Source: Guillardia theta CCMP2712
Lineage: Eukaryota; Cryptophyceae; Pyrenomonadales; Geminigeraceae
Direction: 5' to 3'
Assembly (NCBI RefSeq): GCF_000315625.1
Contig: NW_005434644.1
Location: 574,196-638,195, forward strand
Length of the DNA: 64,000 nt
A program made the translations under genes and the position numbers. Below, one piece after another: positions 32,626 through 43,637 of this stretch (position 1 is its first letter; each line of letters starts with the position of its first letter). The notes beneath the pieces were generated by a model. The model had not been told where the DNA came from. It made no database searches and saw only the letters and a list, made by a program, of their open reading frames with translations.

Positions 32626-35028
32626 TGGCGGCCGCGTACAAGCGTACGCACAGGTGAGGGGGGAGGAGGAGGGGGGGAGGGAAGAGGGAGGAGAGCAAGG
32701 CATGCTCTTCCCAGTATGTCTGAGATGATGGGGATGAGGGGATGGGATGTGCTGCCACTTCCTCTACGTGAAGATTCTCCACGCTGACTTTCCCTCTCCT
32801 TCTTGACTTTCAGCGCAATGAACAGCAGGGTCTTGGTGAGTGGAGGGAGCCTTGAAGAAGAGGTTGGGGACAACTGCGATGATATTGACTTGTTTGTTTG
32901 TTGCTGCCAGATCCCTGCCTTCGCTATCTCAGGCGGGAAGGTCGTCGGCGGAGGAAGCTTCCCGGAAGATCCTTTCGAGGCTGTGAAGACACTCGGACTT
33001 GTTGGTGAAGTTATGGTCTTTGATCAAGATGCCGAGGAGGGGAAGGATGTGAGAGTTGTCAATATCTGCCCATGTCTCTGACAGCACTGCAGAACTCAAC
33101 CAACGCAGCTGTGCTTGACGCTCTCCTCGATCTGTTGCCGTATTCTCCACGCCCAACTATAAGCAATTATTTGATGATTGGCATTGCAGATGCAGACTCA
33201 GAGGAGGATTCGTGACCAACGAGAAAGTCTATGACTGGCTTGACAAAGGAGCCACTCAGGCAAGCGAAAAGATTGATGTCTGTCCTCGCCATGAGCGTCT
33301 TGTCAGGTCATTGTGGACTACAAGGAGAGCAACATGGGTTTTCTCGATGGTGTTCCCAAGGAAAGAATCACGCTGGCGGTCAAACTCAAGTGAGCTACCT
33401 CAACATAATCGTCGAGCTCTCACTTCCTCCTCTCCCTCCTCCTCCGCAGCGCGTCTGGGAGTGGAGAAGCTATTCTTTCCGACGGCAAGTCACTGAAGGA
33501 GGTGAACCGACTGAGAGTCAAGTTGTTGATGACATACCCACCAGGCCATGTCTGAGATCTCCTATTACGCGAATCGTGATACCTCCTGACCCCACTACCC
33601 GCCCTTGTCACTGAGGGCATCACAGGGGTCGTCCTTCAGTTCGACCACGGTTTTGACCGCAAGGTGTGACGTTTTCAGTTTCCCTTGGCTGCTCTGCGGA
33701 TTGAAGTTTTTACCTCAAGGTCGTCGAGTCAGCGAAAAGCCTTCTTGAGAAAGGAATGATGCTCAACGTGCTGAACCCACCGACGACTGATGATGTATCT
33801 TCGCTTCCAACCCTCTTGCCTTGCACGGACTGACCTGATTGTTCTTGAAAGATTGCTTTCCTCGACAGTCTTGGCGTTGAGTCGATCCTGGGGACATGTT
33901 TGCAAGACGGGTCCATGACGATCCCCGAGGTAGGTAACGTAACTCAAGTCAGAGGGAAGTAAGTCTGGTCCCCAGGCGTTGAAAGCTGTCTTGGTCTCTG
34001 ACCGACCCGACGGTCTGATCCCAACAGTGGTGAGGAGAATGAAAGCGAACACGAACGTTTGTCTCATGCTTGTCAGGTGGTCGACGAGGATATGGTCACT
34101 CTGGGTCTCTGCTATTCCAACCTCGAGAGCTTGGCGGAAGCGTTCAAGAGATCGGTCGGGGTGTACTGGAGGTGAGTTACGTTTCTCCTCATTCTTAGGA
34201 TCGCATGACAAACATTCCCGGCAGCCGGACGCGAGGCCTGTGGATCAAGGGGCTGACTTCAGGAGCGACACAGGTGGACGTCTGCTATCGCAGCTGGCAA
34301 GTTCGTGACCGCCTTGCAGGAGCTGCTGCGGGTTGACTTAGACTGCGATCGGGACTCAATGCGGTTAGAGCCCTCTCTCGCTCGAGGGTCGGTATTGACT
34401 CCTGCTGCTCAAGCTTCGTCGTCCGACAGTCAGGATCTGGTTTCTGTCACATGGAGCAGGTGGACGGGGGCTAGAGGGTTGGGCCGATATGACGGATATG
34501 TTGTGTAGATGTCATGTTTTGGAGAGGATCATGGGACCTTGGGCGCACTTATGCGGACCCTCATTGATCGGAAGAACAATGCTCCAGCTGGATCATACAC
34601 CAAGAGATTGTTCGACGACGATGTCTTGTTGAAATCAAAACTTCTGGAGGAATGCGAAGAGCTGCTCGCTGCCAAAGACAACAAGGAGGCATCAGTTCGC
34701 TGCTTGTCCTCGTGCTCGTTCTCACAGATCCAATCAGGTCGCATGGGAAACTGCCGATGTGATCTACTTCGCCTTCGCTGCATGCGGTTACCTCCTCATG
34801 CGTCGTCTCCTGCTCTCCTCACTCGCCTGCAGCCCGTCATGGTGTGGATCTGGCCAAGGTTCAACGCAATTTGTCAAGAAAAGCTCTGCGTGTACGAAGG
34901 TCGCTTGTCCTTGTGCTTGTGCTTTGAATTGCATCATGACTGTCATGCTCAGACGCCCGGGTAACGCGAAGCCGCCTGGCTGGAAACCTGGCGACCCTTC
35001 GCCAGATGCGGGGCAAAACCCAAAGTGA
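32626..35028 (+). CDS. HIS4-like histidine biosynthesis enzyme: degenerate N-domain, HisI and HisE
   Basis: Many short exons. The N-terminal third resembles the TIM-barrel-like region that precedes HisI in fungal HIS4 (GGKVVGGGSFPEDPFEAV, RLRGGFVTNEKVYDWLDKGA). The phosphoribosyl-AMP cyclohydrolase (HisI) part reads SDRPDGLIPTVVVDEDMVTL, GLCYSNLESLAEAF, LWIKGLTSGATQ, the metal-binding VDLDCDRDSM and GFCHMEQMSCFG. The phosphoribosyl-ATP pyrophosphatase (HisE) part reads GSYTKRLFDDDVLLKSKLLE and EECEELLA. All key Asp, Cys and His residues are present. The frame ends at TGA 35026-35028, right after the HisE domain, so no HisD is fused; HisD lies separately at 46.2 kb. One intron (from 33260) starts with GC. 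Confidence 0.9.
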
Positions 35029-36226
35029 AGAGGGAGAGAACAGCGCAAGACTCGCTATCAGCTGGAGGAGATGGATTGCAAAGAACACTAGATTAAATCT
35101 TTGTTTTCAACTTGCTCACCAGACCAACAATACTTTCCTACATCAGTCCCTGCAGTGGAGCTGGTGTGTTTGCTGGGATACCGGCTCCATGCGCGGTCGA
35201 CATCCTCCACCTATCACAATAGAACCTAGCCAGCATCATGAGCAAAAGGCAGATATTCGGAGCGAAAGTGAAAAGAGCATGGTACGGTCAGGGAACAAGA
35301 TGGTGAATGATGTTGTTATAGATTATGTGATGTGATGTGATGTGATGGTTATTACGTGCAGTTTGATCTTTTCCCGCCAGCCATCTCGTCGTTTCCTGCA
35401 TACATCCCCTCCCACTGCTGCGCCATCTTGAACGCCATAGCAGGGATCCCGACCCCGAATCAGGAACCCAGGGGTGGTTTTGCCCAAGGGGTAGTTTGTG
35501 TATGGGGGTATTTCTCCGCATCATGGTGCTATGGTTGGAAAAAGGTGGGGTACAACTATTTTGAAAGAGGGGGTTGTGGTTCGATGACCAACCCAGAGGG
35601 GTCGGGTAGAGAGTTCCTAAAACGGGAGGAGACTGGGAACTTTGTAGGGTAGTCGAAGAGTTGAGCCTGAAAATTATAGGTGGGGGTGTTTCTTTACCCC
35701 TTCTACTCAGATAAATTTAATCTAAAATGAGGGGGTAATGTACTATTTTATAGGGTACTTCCCAAAAGATGGGGGTGAGTGTGGCGCAGGGTTGTAAATG
35801 TTGACAGCGCCGCATGGTGGCAGGAAGAGACAAGTAGGAGGATGGAGAGGAGGAGGAGGGGCAGGAGGAGCAGGAATGTAGGTAAAAGGAGGTAAATTCA
35901 GAGAGGCTGTTCAGAGAGACGAAGATGGAAGAGAGGGAGAGGAGGGGGAGAGGTCGATGAGGAATTGAAGGTAAACATGTGGAATCGGAGGAAATCATGA
36001 ATGTGGTGTAAGAAACGAGCAATGTGAGGAGATCACTAGATTTTATTTCAATTGTGAGTCTGAAATTGTCGAACGAAATCTGGTTCATTTAGGTCCCAAA
36101 GGAGTTGAGGATCAAAGAAAGGGATCAAAGAAAGAGTTCAAAGTTGTGGAAATGAACGCTACTAGTTTGCACAATCTGGAGTTACCACTGTGCTTTCTCT
36201 TTTTTTGACTTTCCTCATCGTTCAGG
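35029..36226. promoter_or_regulatory. Intergenic region with GGGGTA block (about 35450-35770)
   Basis: 1.2 kb between two plus-strand genes. There is a TGATG microsatellite at 35326-35347. From 35450 to 35770 there are dense GGGGTA, GGGGGT and TACCCC clusters (for example GAGGGGGTAATGTACTATTT). The rest (35780-36060) is purine-rich GGAGGA on the plus strand. ORFs in this region are not convincing. The 36112-37110 minus frame is antisense to the next gene. Confidence 0.45.
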
Positions 36227-37641
36227 ATGAGGGCGACAATGGCCAGTGAGGAATCAAGCTTCAGCAGGAATACAAGAGCATTGCGAATCGCACTGCTCTC
36301 CGCCACCTCTGTTGCTTTGTTGGCGATCCTGGCCATCACTTTCTTCACTTCTCCCAAGGAAGAGGTATTATCGTGCACGCAGTCGTCCAGGGATGATATG
36401 CAAGAGCGCTGAAATCTTGCCGCTTGCAGGCTCATGCACAGGAGCTCATGTACGGGGGCCCGCTTTCGTTCGACATGGTCCATACCCACATCCTCAACAT
36501 GAAGATGCGCCGCTCGCGGCTCAAGGAGAGGCTCAAGGAGGCCGCCTTGAAGAGAAAGGATAGAGAGCTTGCGCACGAGCACGGCTTCACCAGTGGAGGA
36601 GCCAAGGTCTCCTTGCCTTCTCCCTGCGAACAAGAGCTGACCATGTTGCTTTCGCTGCAGATGGGTTCGACTCCTCCTCTCCAGCAGCAAATGTTCCAGC
36701 AGCCTCAGGGAGCTCCCATGTACCCCGGACAGCCTCAGATGCAGCAGCCCATGTACGGAGGATATGCTCCTCCTCAGCAGGTATGCGGTGGACTTGACGC
36801 TCCCCCTTAATCTGAATATTGGCTCAGCCGATGTATCAGCAGATGCCGCAGCAGCCCATGCAGCAGATGCCGCAGCAGCCCATGCAGCAGATGCCGCAGC
36901 AGCCCATGCAGCAGATGCCTCCTCAAGGATACGGGCAGCCTCCACAGCAGCAGGTTTCGACTGATTCTCCCACTGCGCATCAAGCTGAGAGTGAAACTCA
37001 GATGTATCAGCAGCAGCCTCCCATGAACTACGAGCAGCCGCCTGAGGTGAATATTCTGAAGTGGTGAGACCAGAGCTGATGTGCTTGCAGGTCGAACAGC
37101 CATCTCCCATGTATGCACAGATGCCGCAAGCCCCAGCCTATGGGCAGGTTGGTTTAACTGCCTGTGCTTCGACGGCATCCTGACGTCCGTTGTTATCAGC
37201 AGCCTATGTATCCTCAGCAGATGGCCCCAGGCCAGGCACCCCAGCTCGCGCAGGTTGGTGGACTACCTCGTTCACCTTGGACAGACTTGAGTCGGACTGA
37301 TGGATGGCCATCGCAGATGCCTCCTGCTAACCCCTGGGGTGGTGCCCCCATGGCCGCTCAGGGTCTCACCCAGTCAGTTCCTGTTGATGGACCCACGGAG
37401 TCCAGCGCTGAGGACAAGATGCAGCAGCGTGCTCAAGCTGCCGCATCCATCCAGGTGATTGAAACTTTCCTCCCCCTTCCTGTATGGTCTCTTATGCTTC
37501 AAAGCCTTGTGACAACGTTTTGATGTGCAATATCTCATTTCTCCACGCACAATCTTTTTCTGCTCAGAGCTGACTATTGTTTTCCTTTGTTAGGCGTACG
37601 AGGCTTATATGCACGGAGCTGCCCCTGCGGCAAAGAAGTAA
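36227..37641 (+). CDS. Single-pass membrane protein with modular Pro/Gln/Met-rich tail
   Basis: The first exon (36227-36364) encodes MRATMASEESSFSRNTRALR followed by a transmembrane helix (LLSATSVALLAILAITFF). Exon 2 (36430-36606) is basic and helical (MKMRRSRLKERLKEAALKRK). The remaining exons are Pro/Gln/Met/Tyr-rich (MYPGQPQMQQPMYGGYAPPQ), including a 24-bp minisatellite coding MPQQPMQQ three times from about 36838. The tail ends AYEAYMHGAAPAAKK and TAA 37639-37641. Every intron is phase 0 and most exons end in CAG, so exons can be gained, lost or skipped without breaking the frame. Such PQ tails occur in annexin-like and rhodopsin-type proteins. Function unknown. Confidence 0.78.
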
Positions 37642-37922
37642 CAAGCAGTACGCTAACTCGGACATTTCTATTCCTGATCAGCTGTTATTCCTTTAACCCT
37701 TTCCTCCCTCTCACGCTTACAGCAGTAAATCAACCCTTGAATCTAGTGTTCTCTGCAGATGCCAAATGTGAAGATGAAGGCAAAGGTCAAAGTGACCGCA
37801 ACATAACAAGGGGCATATCACCAACGATTACCCATGTACTTAGACACAACCATATCTGTTTCAAAGCTTCCTACCCCCTCACCCTCCAAATGTTCGCCCT
37901 CTTCTTCTCCATCGCCGACACC

Positions 37923-38168
37923 TCAGGCCAAGAAAGGTCCAACTGTAAACTTCTCAACGCATTTCACCCTGTTTGTCAAGTACGCAAACTGGTCCACACA
38001 ATAATCGATCCGCTGCTTGTTCTTGTAGATGTTCGCCCAAGTGTTCGCCGAGGCGCCGATAGGAGGAATCCAACCGGCAGGAGGGCCCGGGATGACAGTG
38101 TACGGGCCCTGCACCTCAGCTGACACTGTCTCTAGCTCCGAGAAGTGATGCCTCAGATTCTCAAACAT
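37923..38168 (-). CDS. Hypothetical 81-residue protein
   Basis: ORF with mixed, gene-like codon use: MFENLRHHFSELETVSAEVQ, then GPYTVIPGPPAGWIPPIGAS, NTWANIYKNKQRIDYCVDQF and a C-terminal EKFTVGPFLA. The ATG is preceded by TTTCGGCAG, a possible acceptor, so there may be a 5' exon or a 5'-UTR intron. No family was recognised and no signal peptide is seen. It faces the plus-strand membrane-protein gene 280 bp away. Confidence 0.42.
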   Translation of the reverse strand: MFENLRHHFSELETVSAEVQGPYTVIPGPPAGWIPPIGASANTWANIYKNKQRIDYCVDQFAYLTNRVKCVEKFTVGPFLA

Positions 38169-39463
38169 GCTGGAACAACCTGCCGAAACGAGTCAGGATG
38201 CTGCCAAGACACAAAATGCATAGAGCAGTAGACACTGTTCCGCGCAACACGAGCGCGATTATGTTACTTTCTAAGATGATTTAAACCATAAATTTTGATT
38301 GATACACAACACGCAAGCGCTTTGTACGAAATCAACCGCTGTCCTTGTGGAATTTGCTGCCCCGTGCATATCAATAAAAAATACTCAATTCACATTGATC
38401 TCCAATCCAGCAACAACCTGAACTCATGTGTTTTGAACGCAGTATATAATGAACATAAACATCTTTCAGGCATCACACACGTAAAAAATCCTGGAAAACT
38501 GTTGAGAGTTTCCATCACACATCTAATGTTTCATTGATTGTAAGTCAGAAATCATTATGAAAAGTAGATCTGAACCAAACGTGGACATTCATGCCTCGAT
38601 CTGTCCCCCTTTTCTCTCTCTCCCTCTTTCTCTCAATCGCGATGGCGTGCCTATTCGCTGTGACTCAAGCAGGGGCTACCTTCCTCTCTCCCTCCCTCTT
38701 TGTTCTGATGGATCTGATGCCCACATGCATCCTGATCTTTCTTTCTCACTCTCATGGTGTTTCAGTCTTCTCCTCATCCTCGGATTTCTCTCCCTCTTTC
38801 TCTCGCACAAGTCCTCCACGCTCGTACTAATGCATAACTTCCTTTCACCGCATTTAGCTACAGCAGTTACATGTCCGTTATTTTTCTATGCGCCCTGAGC
38901 GGCGAGGCCCCAAGCCCCCGCCAGCCCGGGCCCGGTCAGCCGGATGCCCGGGCCGCCACGGTACCGTTCGCCCCCGCCGTGAACAAACATGATGTTTGTG
39001 TTCACGATTTCAAAGTTTACTCCTGACACTACCGTTCTGTACCACGGTATGATCGGCACTGTAATCTAGGTCAAATTGAATATTCGGGCGGCTCCTGCCC
39101 AGACTACTAGAATGGTTCCGACTCGGAACTTGATAACTTCCGAGGCAGGGCGGCAAGCGCGAGACCGCCGGCGCAGCAAGACGCCGCCGAACCGTTGAAC
39201 GGCCGGAAATTTCAGGAAGCTTGCCGTCAGATCAAAGAAGCCCGTCAATAATAAGGGATCGATGTTCGCTGGCTATTCCTAGCTCCTCCAACCTAAATTT
39301 CGATCAGTGGAGGACCTCGTGGAAACACTGTCAAGTCAGCACCTGCTCTCATCCATTTCGCTCAGCTTTGCTCCATCCAATGACTCACGTCGAAACAGAT
39401 CAATGTACATGAGGAGACCTTTGGAGGTCAGTGCCTCACATACCTAATTATGATGTCAGAGCA
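38169..39463. other. Non-coding region: AT-rich, CT-rich, then GC-rich block
   Basis: 38230-38560 is AT-rich. 38600-38830 has CTCTC/CCCTC tracts whose ORFs are low complexity. 38890-39240 is a GC-rich block with ACGGTACCG-type dyads. A near-perfect hairpin at about 38980-39006 pairs GTGAACAAACAT with ATGTTTGTGTTCAC (one extra base). No gene is supported. Confidence 0.5.
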
Positions 39464-41720
39464 CTAAATCACTGCAGGCAGGCGATACACCTCTTCCAGC
39501 GTCATCTCCCGCAGTGAAGTTTCCCTCAGAGTCTCCGCTTGTGCAGGAAAGTCGTCAGAGTCTCCAATGTCAGCACTCCCAGCCCCTCGAGACGTTGAAG
39601 CCACCAGCCTACAAATCGCAATCAGACCATTCATACTCGCCTGTTCACTAAGGATGTCAAACCTTTCGGCTCCTCCATATCTATCCAGCTCAAGATGCAG
39701 CAGTTGCACTTGCAGCGCGAGCTTATCACGAATGTCTTTGAGTTTTGAACGTCCATCATGCCTTGAGCCACCGTCACATGCGCCGCCGCTTCCATGTGGT
39801 TCTGGCTCTCCATTCGCTGGGCCTGCTGTACATGGAGCCTCGGCACTAGACGTGTACATCTCATCAAGCGCATTATGCAGCTCTTCCATTTCAGTCAAGC
39901 CTTGATCAAGCTGCAGCAACATGAATCCGTAAGCACAGACAGTTCAAGTTACCTGCATCGCAACACTACGAAGTGATCGGAACATTTCCGTGGATTGTTC
40001 AGCAGAACTAAAAACATGATGAGAGAAGCATCGTTCAAAAACAGTTGCAAAACTACCGGCCGACATCGAAAGCAGCACTGTTTGCACCTCGGATGAAATC
40101 GTTCGCCATGGGCACTGGCCTAGCACCGCTTGACTGGGGAGGAGCACTTGCCATTCCAGCAACCGCTGCACCGCAAGGGGCAACTTCGTCATCTCTTTGG
40201 TGGGCATTGTCATCAGCCTTTCCATTAACCGGACTTGCTCTCGGCGATAATCTGTGTGCTGTTGGCGACGGGGGATTGTGGACTACATTGTGTTCTTGTC
40301 TCCATGCATGAGCATCTTCCCACAATTTTTGAAGTGTAGTGTCCGTGTCAAGCCCAACCCTGGGTTGGACTTCTGTCGTCGATACATAAGAAGAGAAGAT
40401 TATAGTGCAAGCATGTCTGCAGGGCAAATTGTCTGCCCACTGTCCCTCAAGCATCACGCCATCTGGCCATGTCCAAACTCCATTTCCATGTTTCAAGTTG
40501 TTCTTGTATTCCCCATTGTATTTCCTTCCATCAGGCCAAGTATAAACCTTGTAATGAAAATCAATAATGCTTTCAGCAAATGACACACATTTACCCCATG
40601 TCCATGCATCTTGTCTTTGAGATAATATCCTTCATATCTCCTTCCGTCCGCGTGGGTCAAAATACCAAAGCCAGTGCACTTGCTTTGCACCCACGCCCCA
40701 CGGTATACACGACCATCACCCCATGCCATGTAGCCCTGGCCAGTTTGCATGCCATCCAAGTATTCGCCTTTCAATCACATTCACAACTTTGAAATTCTTA
40801 GATTCAATCGTTTTCGCACCTTTGTACATCGAACCATCCGGCCATGTATGCAAACCATGGCCATTCTTCTTATTGTCCTTGTACTCACCATCGTATTTTG
40901 CCCCATTGGCCCATGTGTAAATACCATGACCCTGCGCAGAATTTTCAATCCTCAACCTGGGCCTTTCAGATGCAATACCTGCATCTTGTCGTTGACATAC
41001 TCTCCTGCATATCGTCTTCCATCCTTGTGCGTCAAAATGCCAAAACCGGTGCATTTGCTGTTGACCCAGTATCCTTCGTAACGCCTTCCATCTGCCCAAG
41101 TCATCAAGCCATAACCGGTCTGTACTGAATCCACGTATTCTCCTTCGTATCTATGAAAACCACGTATCAATAATTCTTCCAAAGTCTCATGAATCCAAGC
41201 TGCACCTTGCGCCACTTGGCCAAGTCTGCACACCACGGCCATTCTTCTTGTCTTCTCTGTATTCACCTTCATAGCGTGCTCCTTCTGCCCAATAGTACAC
41301 TGAAACGAGAATCAGGATATTATCCAACCCAATCACGCTTTACCCCCTTTGCCATGCATCTTGTCAAGCTTATACTCGCCCTGTACAATCAGATTACTTC
41401 CGTTTACAAGCAAACAAAGCAAGTTCTTTACCACGTATCTTCTTCCATCTTTGTATGTAAGGACACCCCTACCATTACATCTGTTTTCAAACCATTCCCC
41501 ATCGTATCTCCTTCCATCCGCCCAAACCATGAACCCTCGGCCAGTCATCATGTCTTCTACCCATTCTCCCTCATATCTATGATGCCGTCATTTGCATCTA
41601 CCATCTTTCACAATGCAAATGAGACACTCACCGGCTCCCGTCACCCCACGTCTTGACATGATATCCATTTTTGGCCTGATAGTGTGCTCCTGTATGTGGA
41701 GCTGGGACGGGATTGGCCAT
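39464..41720 (-). CDS. Large MORN-repeat protein with coiled-coil C-terminus
   Basis: Starts at ATG 41720 (MANPVPAPHTGAHYQAKNGY). Around a dozen MORN motifs follow over many exons: MVWADGRRYDGEWFENRCNG, LTYKDGRRY, YWAEGARYEGEYREDKKNGR, MTWADGRRYEGYWVNSKCTG, YTWANGAKYDGEYKDNKKNG, AWGDGRVYRGAWVQSKCTGF and YTWPDGRKYNGEYKNNLKHG. They fall into three similar higher-order blocks of about four motifs. The C-terminal part is a Ser/Pro linker, then helices (LALQVQLLHLELDRYGGAER) ending MTLEEVYRLP. MORN proteins bind lipids or scaffold the cytoskeleton, often at basal bodies. No kinase or SET domain was seen. Confidence 0.9.
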
Positions 41721-43637
41721 CCTCCCAGGAAAATTGATGTAGCGACGTCAAGCCCGTAAGATACTGGCCTCCAATCCTGTAAACGTGTTCGTTATGCCTT
41801 GTACGACACGCCATACACATCATGGAATGTTGGCAAAGAATAACAGAACAAAAATGCAGTGCTACACCCATCATTCACGCAAAATCTAATTCAGTTCCAA
41901 AAGATGCTACTGCTTGCTGCTGAAAGTGCTTGGGGTCAAGGTTGTGCATTGAAAAGTTTTAAAAATACGAGTGCAGCAGGGTTCTGTTCAAGATAGGCAC
42001 ACTACTCACGTGGATTCGATAAGGGAGGGGAAAAAATATTCTTGCTTGCTCGTTATACATACGTATGAATTCTACCAACTATTATTGATCCACTTCCCTG
42101 ACTTACATGTCCTGAAACCCTCAACTACCCTCCAAGAACATTCAACGACATAGCAGACAAACACAAACACTCATGCCTGTCAAGAAACCTTCACTCATAC
42201 GATCCATGCTCCATGAGAATCTTCACGACCAATCACGACCTCTCAGATCTCTCTCTTCCTCTCAACTCTCTTCTCAGCATTTATCCAGCCTCCCTTCCCA
42301 TCGTTCTCGGCATCAGCTTGGCTAGCCTAAGACGCTGTCCTAGGAAGCGAAGAAAGCCTAGCGCCCTACACCCTGGTCATATTAGTTTATAAAGTTGGTA
42401 CTTGGATAATATAAGTTTTAGATTCCTGGCACTTTCAAAGCAATCTTGGGGCGTTGAACAGAAACTTTTTATAGAAGATACAAAATTGGCTGGGCTAAAA
42501 TGAAATCTGGAGTCCATTATGTCAGATTTCACCTGACCCTTTCTGTCGTAGTCTCATCAGCATGTAAATAAGTCTACTACTCTTAAAATATTTTTGACAG
42601 TACAATCTAAACAGCGATGTCCCTCTCAAAATTTCCTTCAAAATACACTTTTGTTTTAAAAATTGTTATTAACTGTTGGCTTACTGCCGCAGCTTCTAAA
42701 CTGCTTGTAAAACATTGAAATTAAAAGTTCAAATTTCATTTCACAAGATCGGTTTTCTCAAGTTCAGACGGTCACTGGCTTTACGGTCGCCGTCTCAGTC
42801 CGAAGTTCACCATCACTGAGTGCAGTTCCGGGGCCGCGGCAGCCCGGCGCCGCGGCCCGGGCCCGGGCCGTGCCGTGGCCATCCGCCGATGATGATCGCC
42901 GGGATGATGCCGACCGTGCTGCAGTGCGCAGCCGCCGGCACGGTCGGCGGCCGGTCGCGCGCGGCGTGACTCTGGCATCAGATTGGCAAGCCGCGGCCCT
43001 TTCAAAGCAAGTTCGAACTTCGGAAAGCCTGCCGGGCGGCAACTTGGCGGAAGTTCCGTGGCCCATGGCAGGCCGCTCAGACAACTGACCCGCGCCGCAT
43101 AATGATTAGCAGATTTATTATCAAAACATGCCAGCAGTCACTTTGAAGAGTCTCAGTCCCGGTCAGGCTGATCAAAGGCGAGAGTCGGAGACCATTTGCG
43201 ATGAACGGCGAAAGCGGCTGTCAACAGCCTCAACATGCACGTCAACATGAGTCTGCAATATTTCGTCCGCAGCTGATGCATACGGGCGGCGGCAGGGACA
43301 GCAGTGACATCATTGCACTGTCCCGGCGTGATCGGACCAACTTGGGGCCATGCATTGATAGTCACTGAGGCGCCGCCAAGACAACGTTCGGCCGCATTTG
43401 TCTCAAATCAGTGGCCGCAGCAATCATGAGCTTTTCTCAGTGATCACCCATACGATCTACTAAGCTTCCTGAATCCCACGTATCATGTGCTTCACTCCTT
43501 GCCAGTTGAAACTGGGGAAGAATTTGGGAGGAAGAAAAGGCAGGCAAGCTTGTAGACGTTTCCTCGAATGCGGACAGAAGACACGCCCCACCTGAGAAAT
43601 GCAAATAAATGAGAGAGCTCTCGATGACCCTCGATCC
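41721..43637. other. Intergenic: AT-rich 5' flank and GC-rich block (about 42770-43450)
   Basis: 41730-42760 is AT-rich with no supported ORF and should contain the MORN gene promoter. 42770-43450 is GC-rich with GGCCGCGG, CCGGGCCCGGGCCG and ACTG/CAGT words; ORFs at 42764-43088 are compositional. The block abuts the 3' end of the Rxt3-like gene. Confidence 0.5.

Noticed and set aside
36112-37110. 332-codon minus-strand ORF with Ala/Trp repeats
   Set aside because: It is the complement of the CAG-rich Pro/Gln exons; its repeats (AAAASAAW type) are a shadow of the minisatellite.
42764-43088. ORFs of 70-106 codons in the GC-rich block
   Set aside because: Arg/Ala/Pro-rich in every frame, as expected from composition alone.
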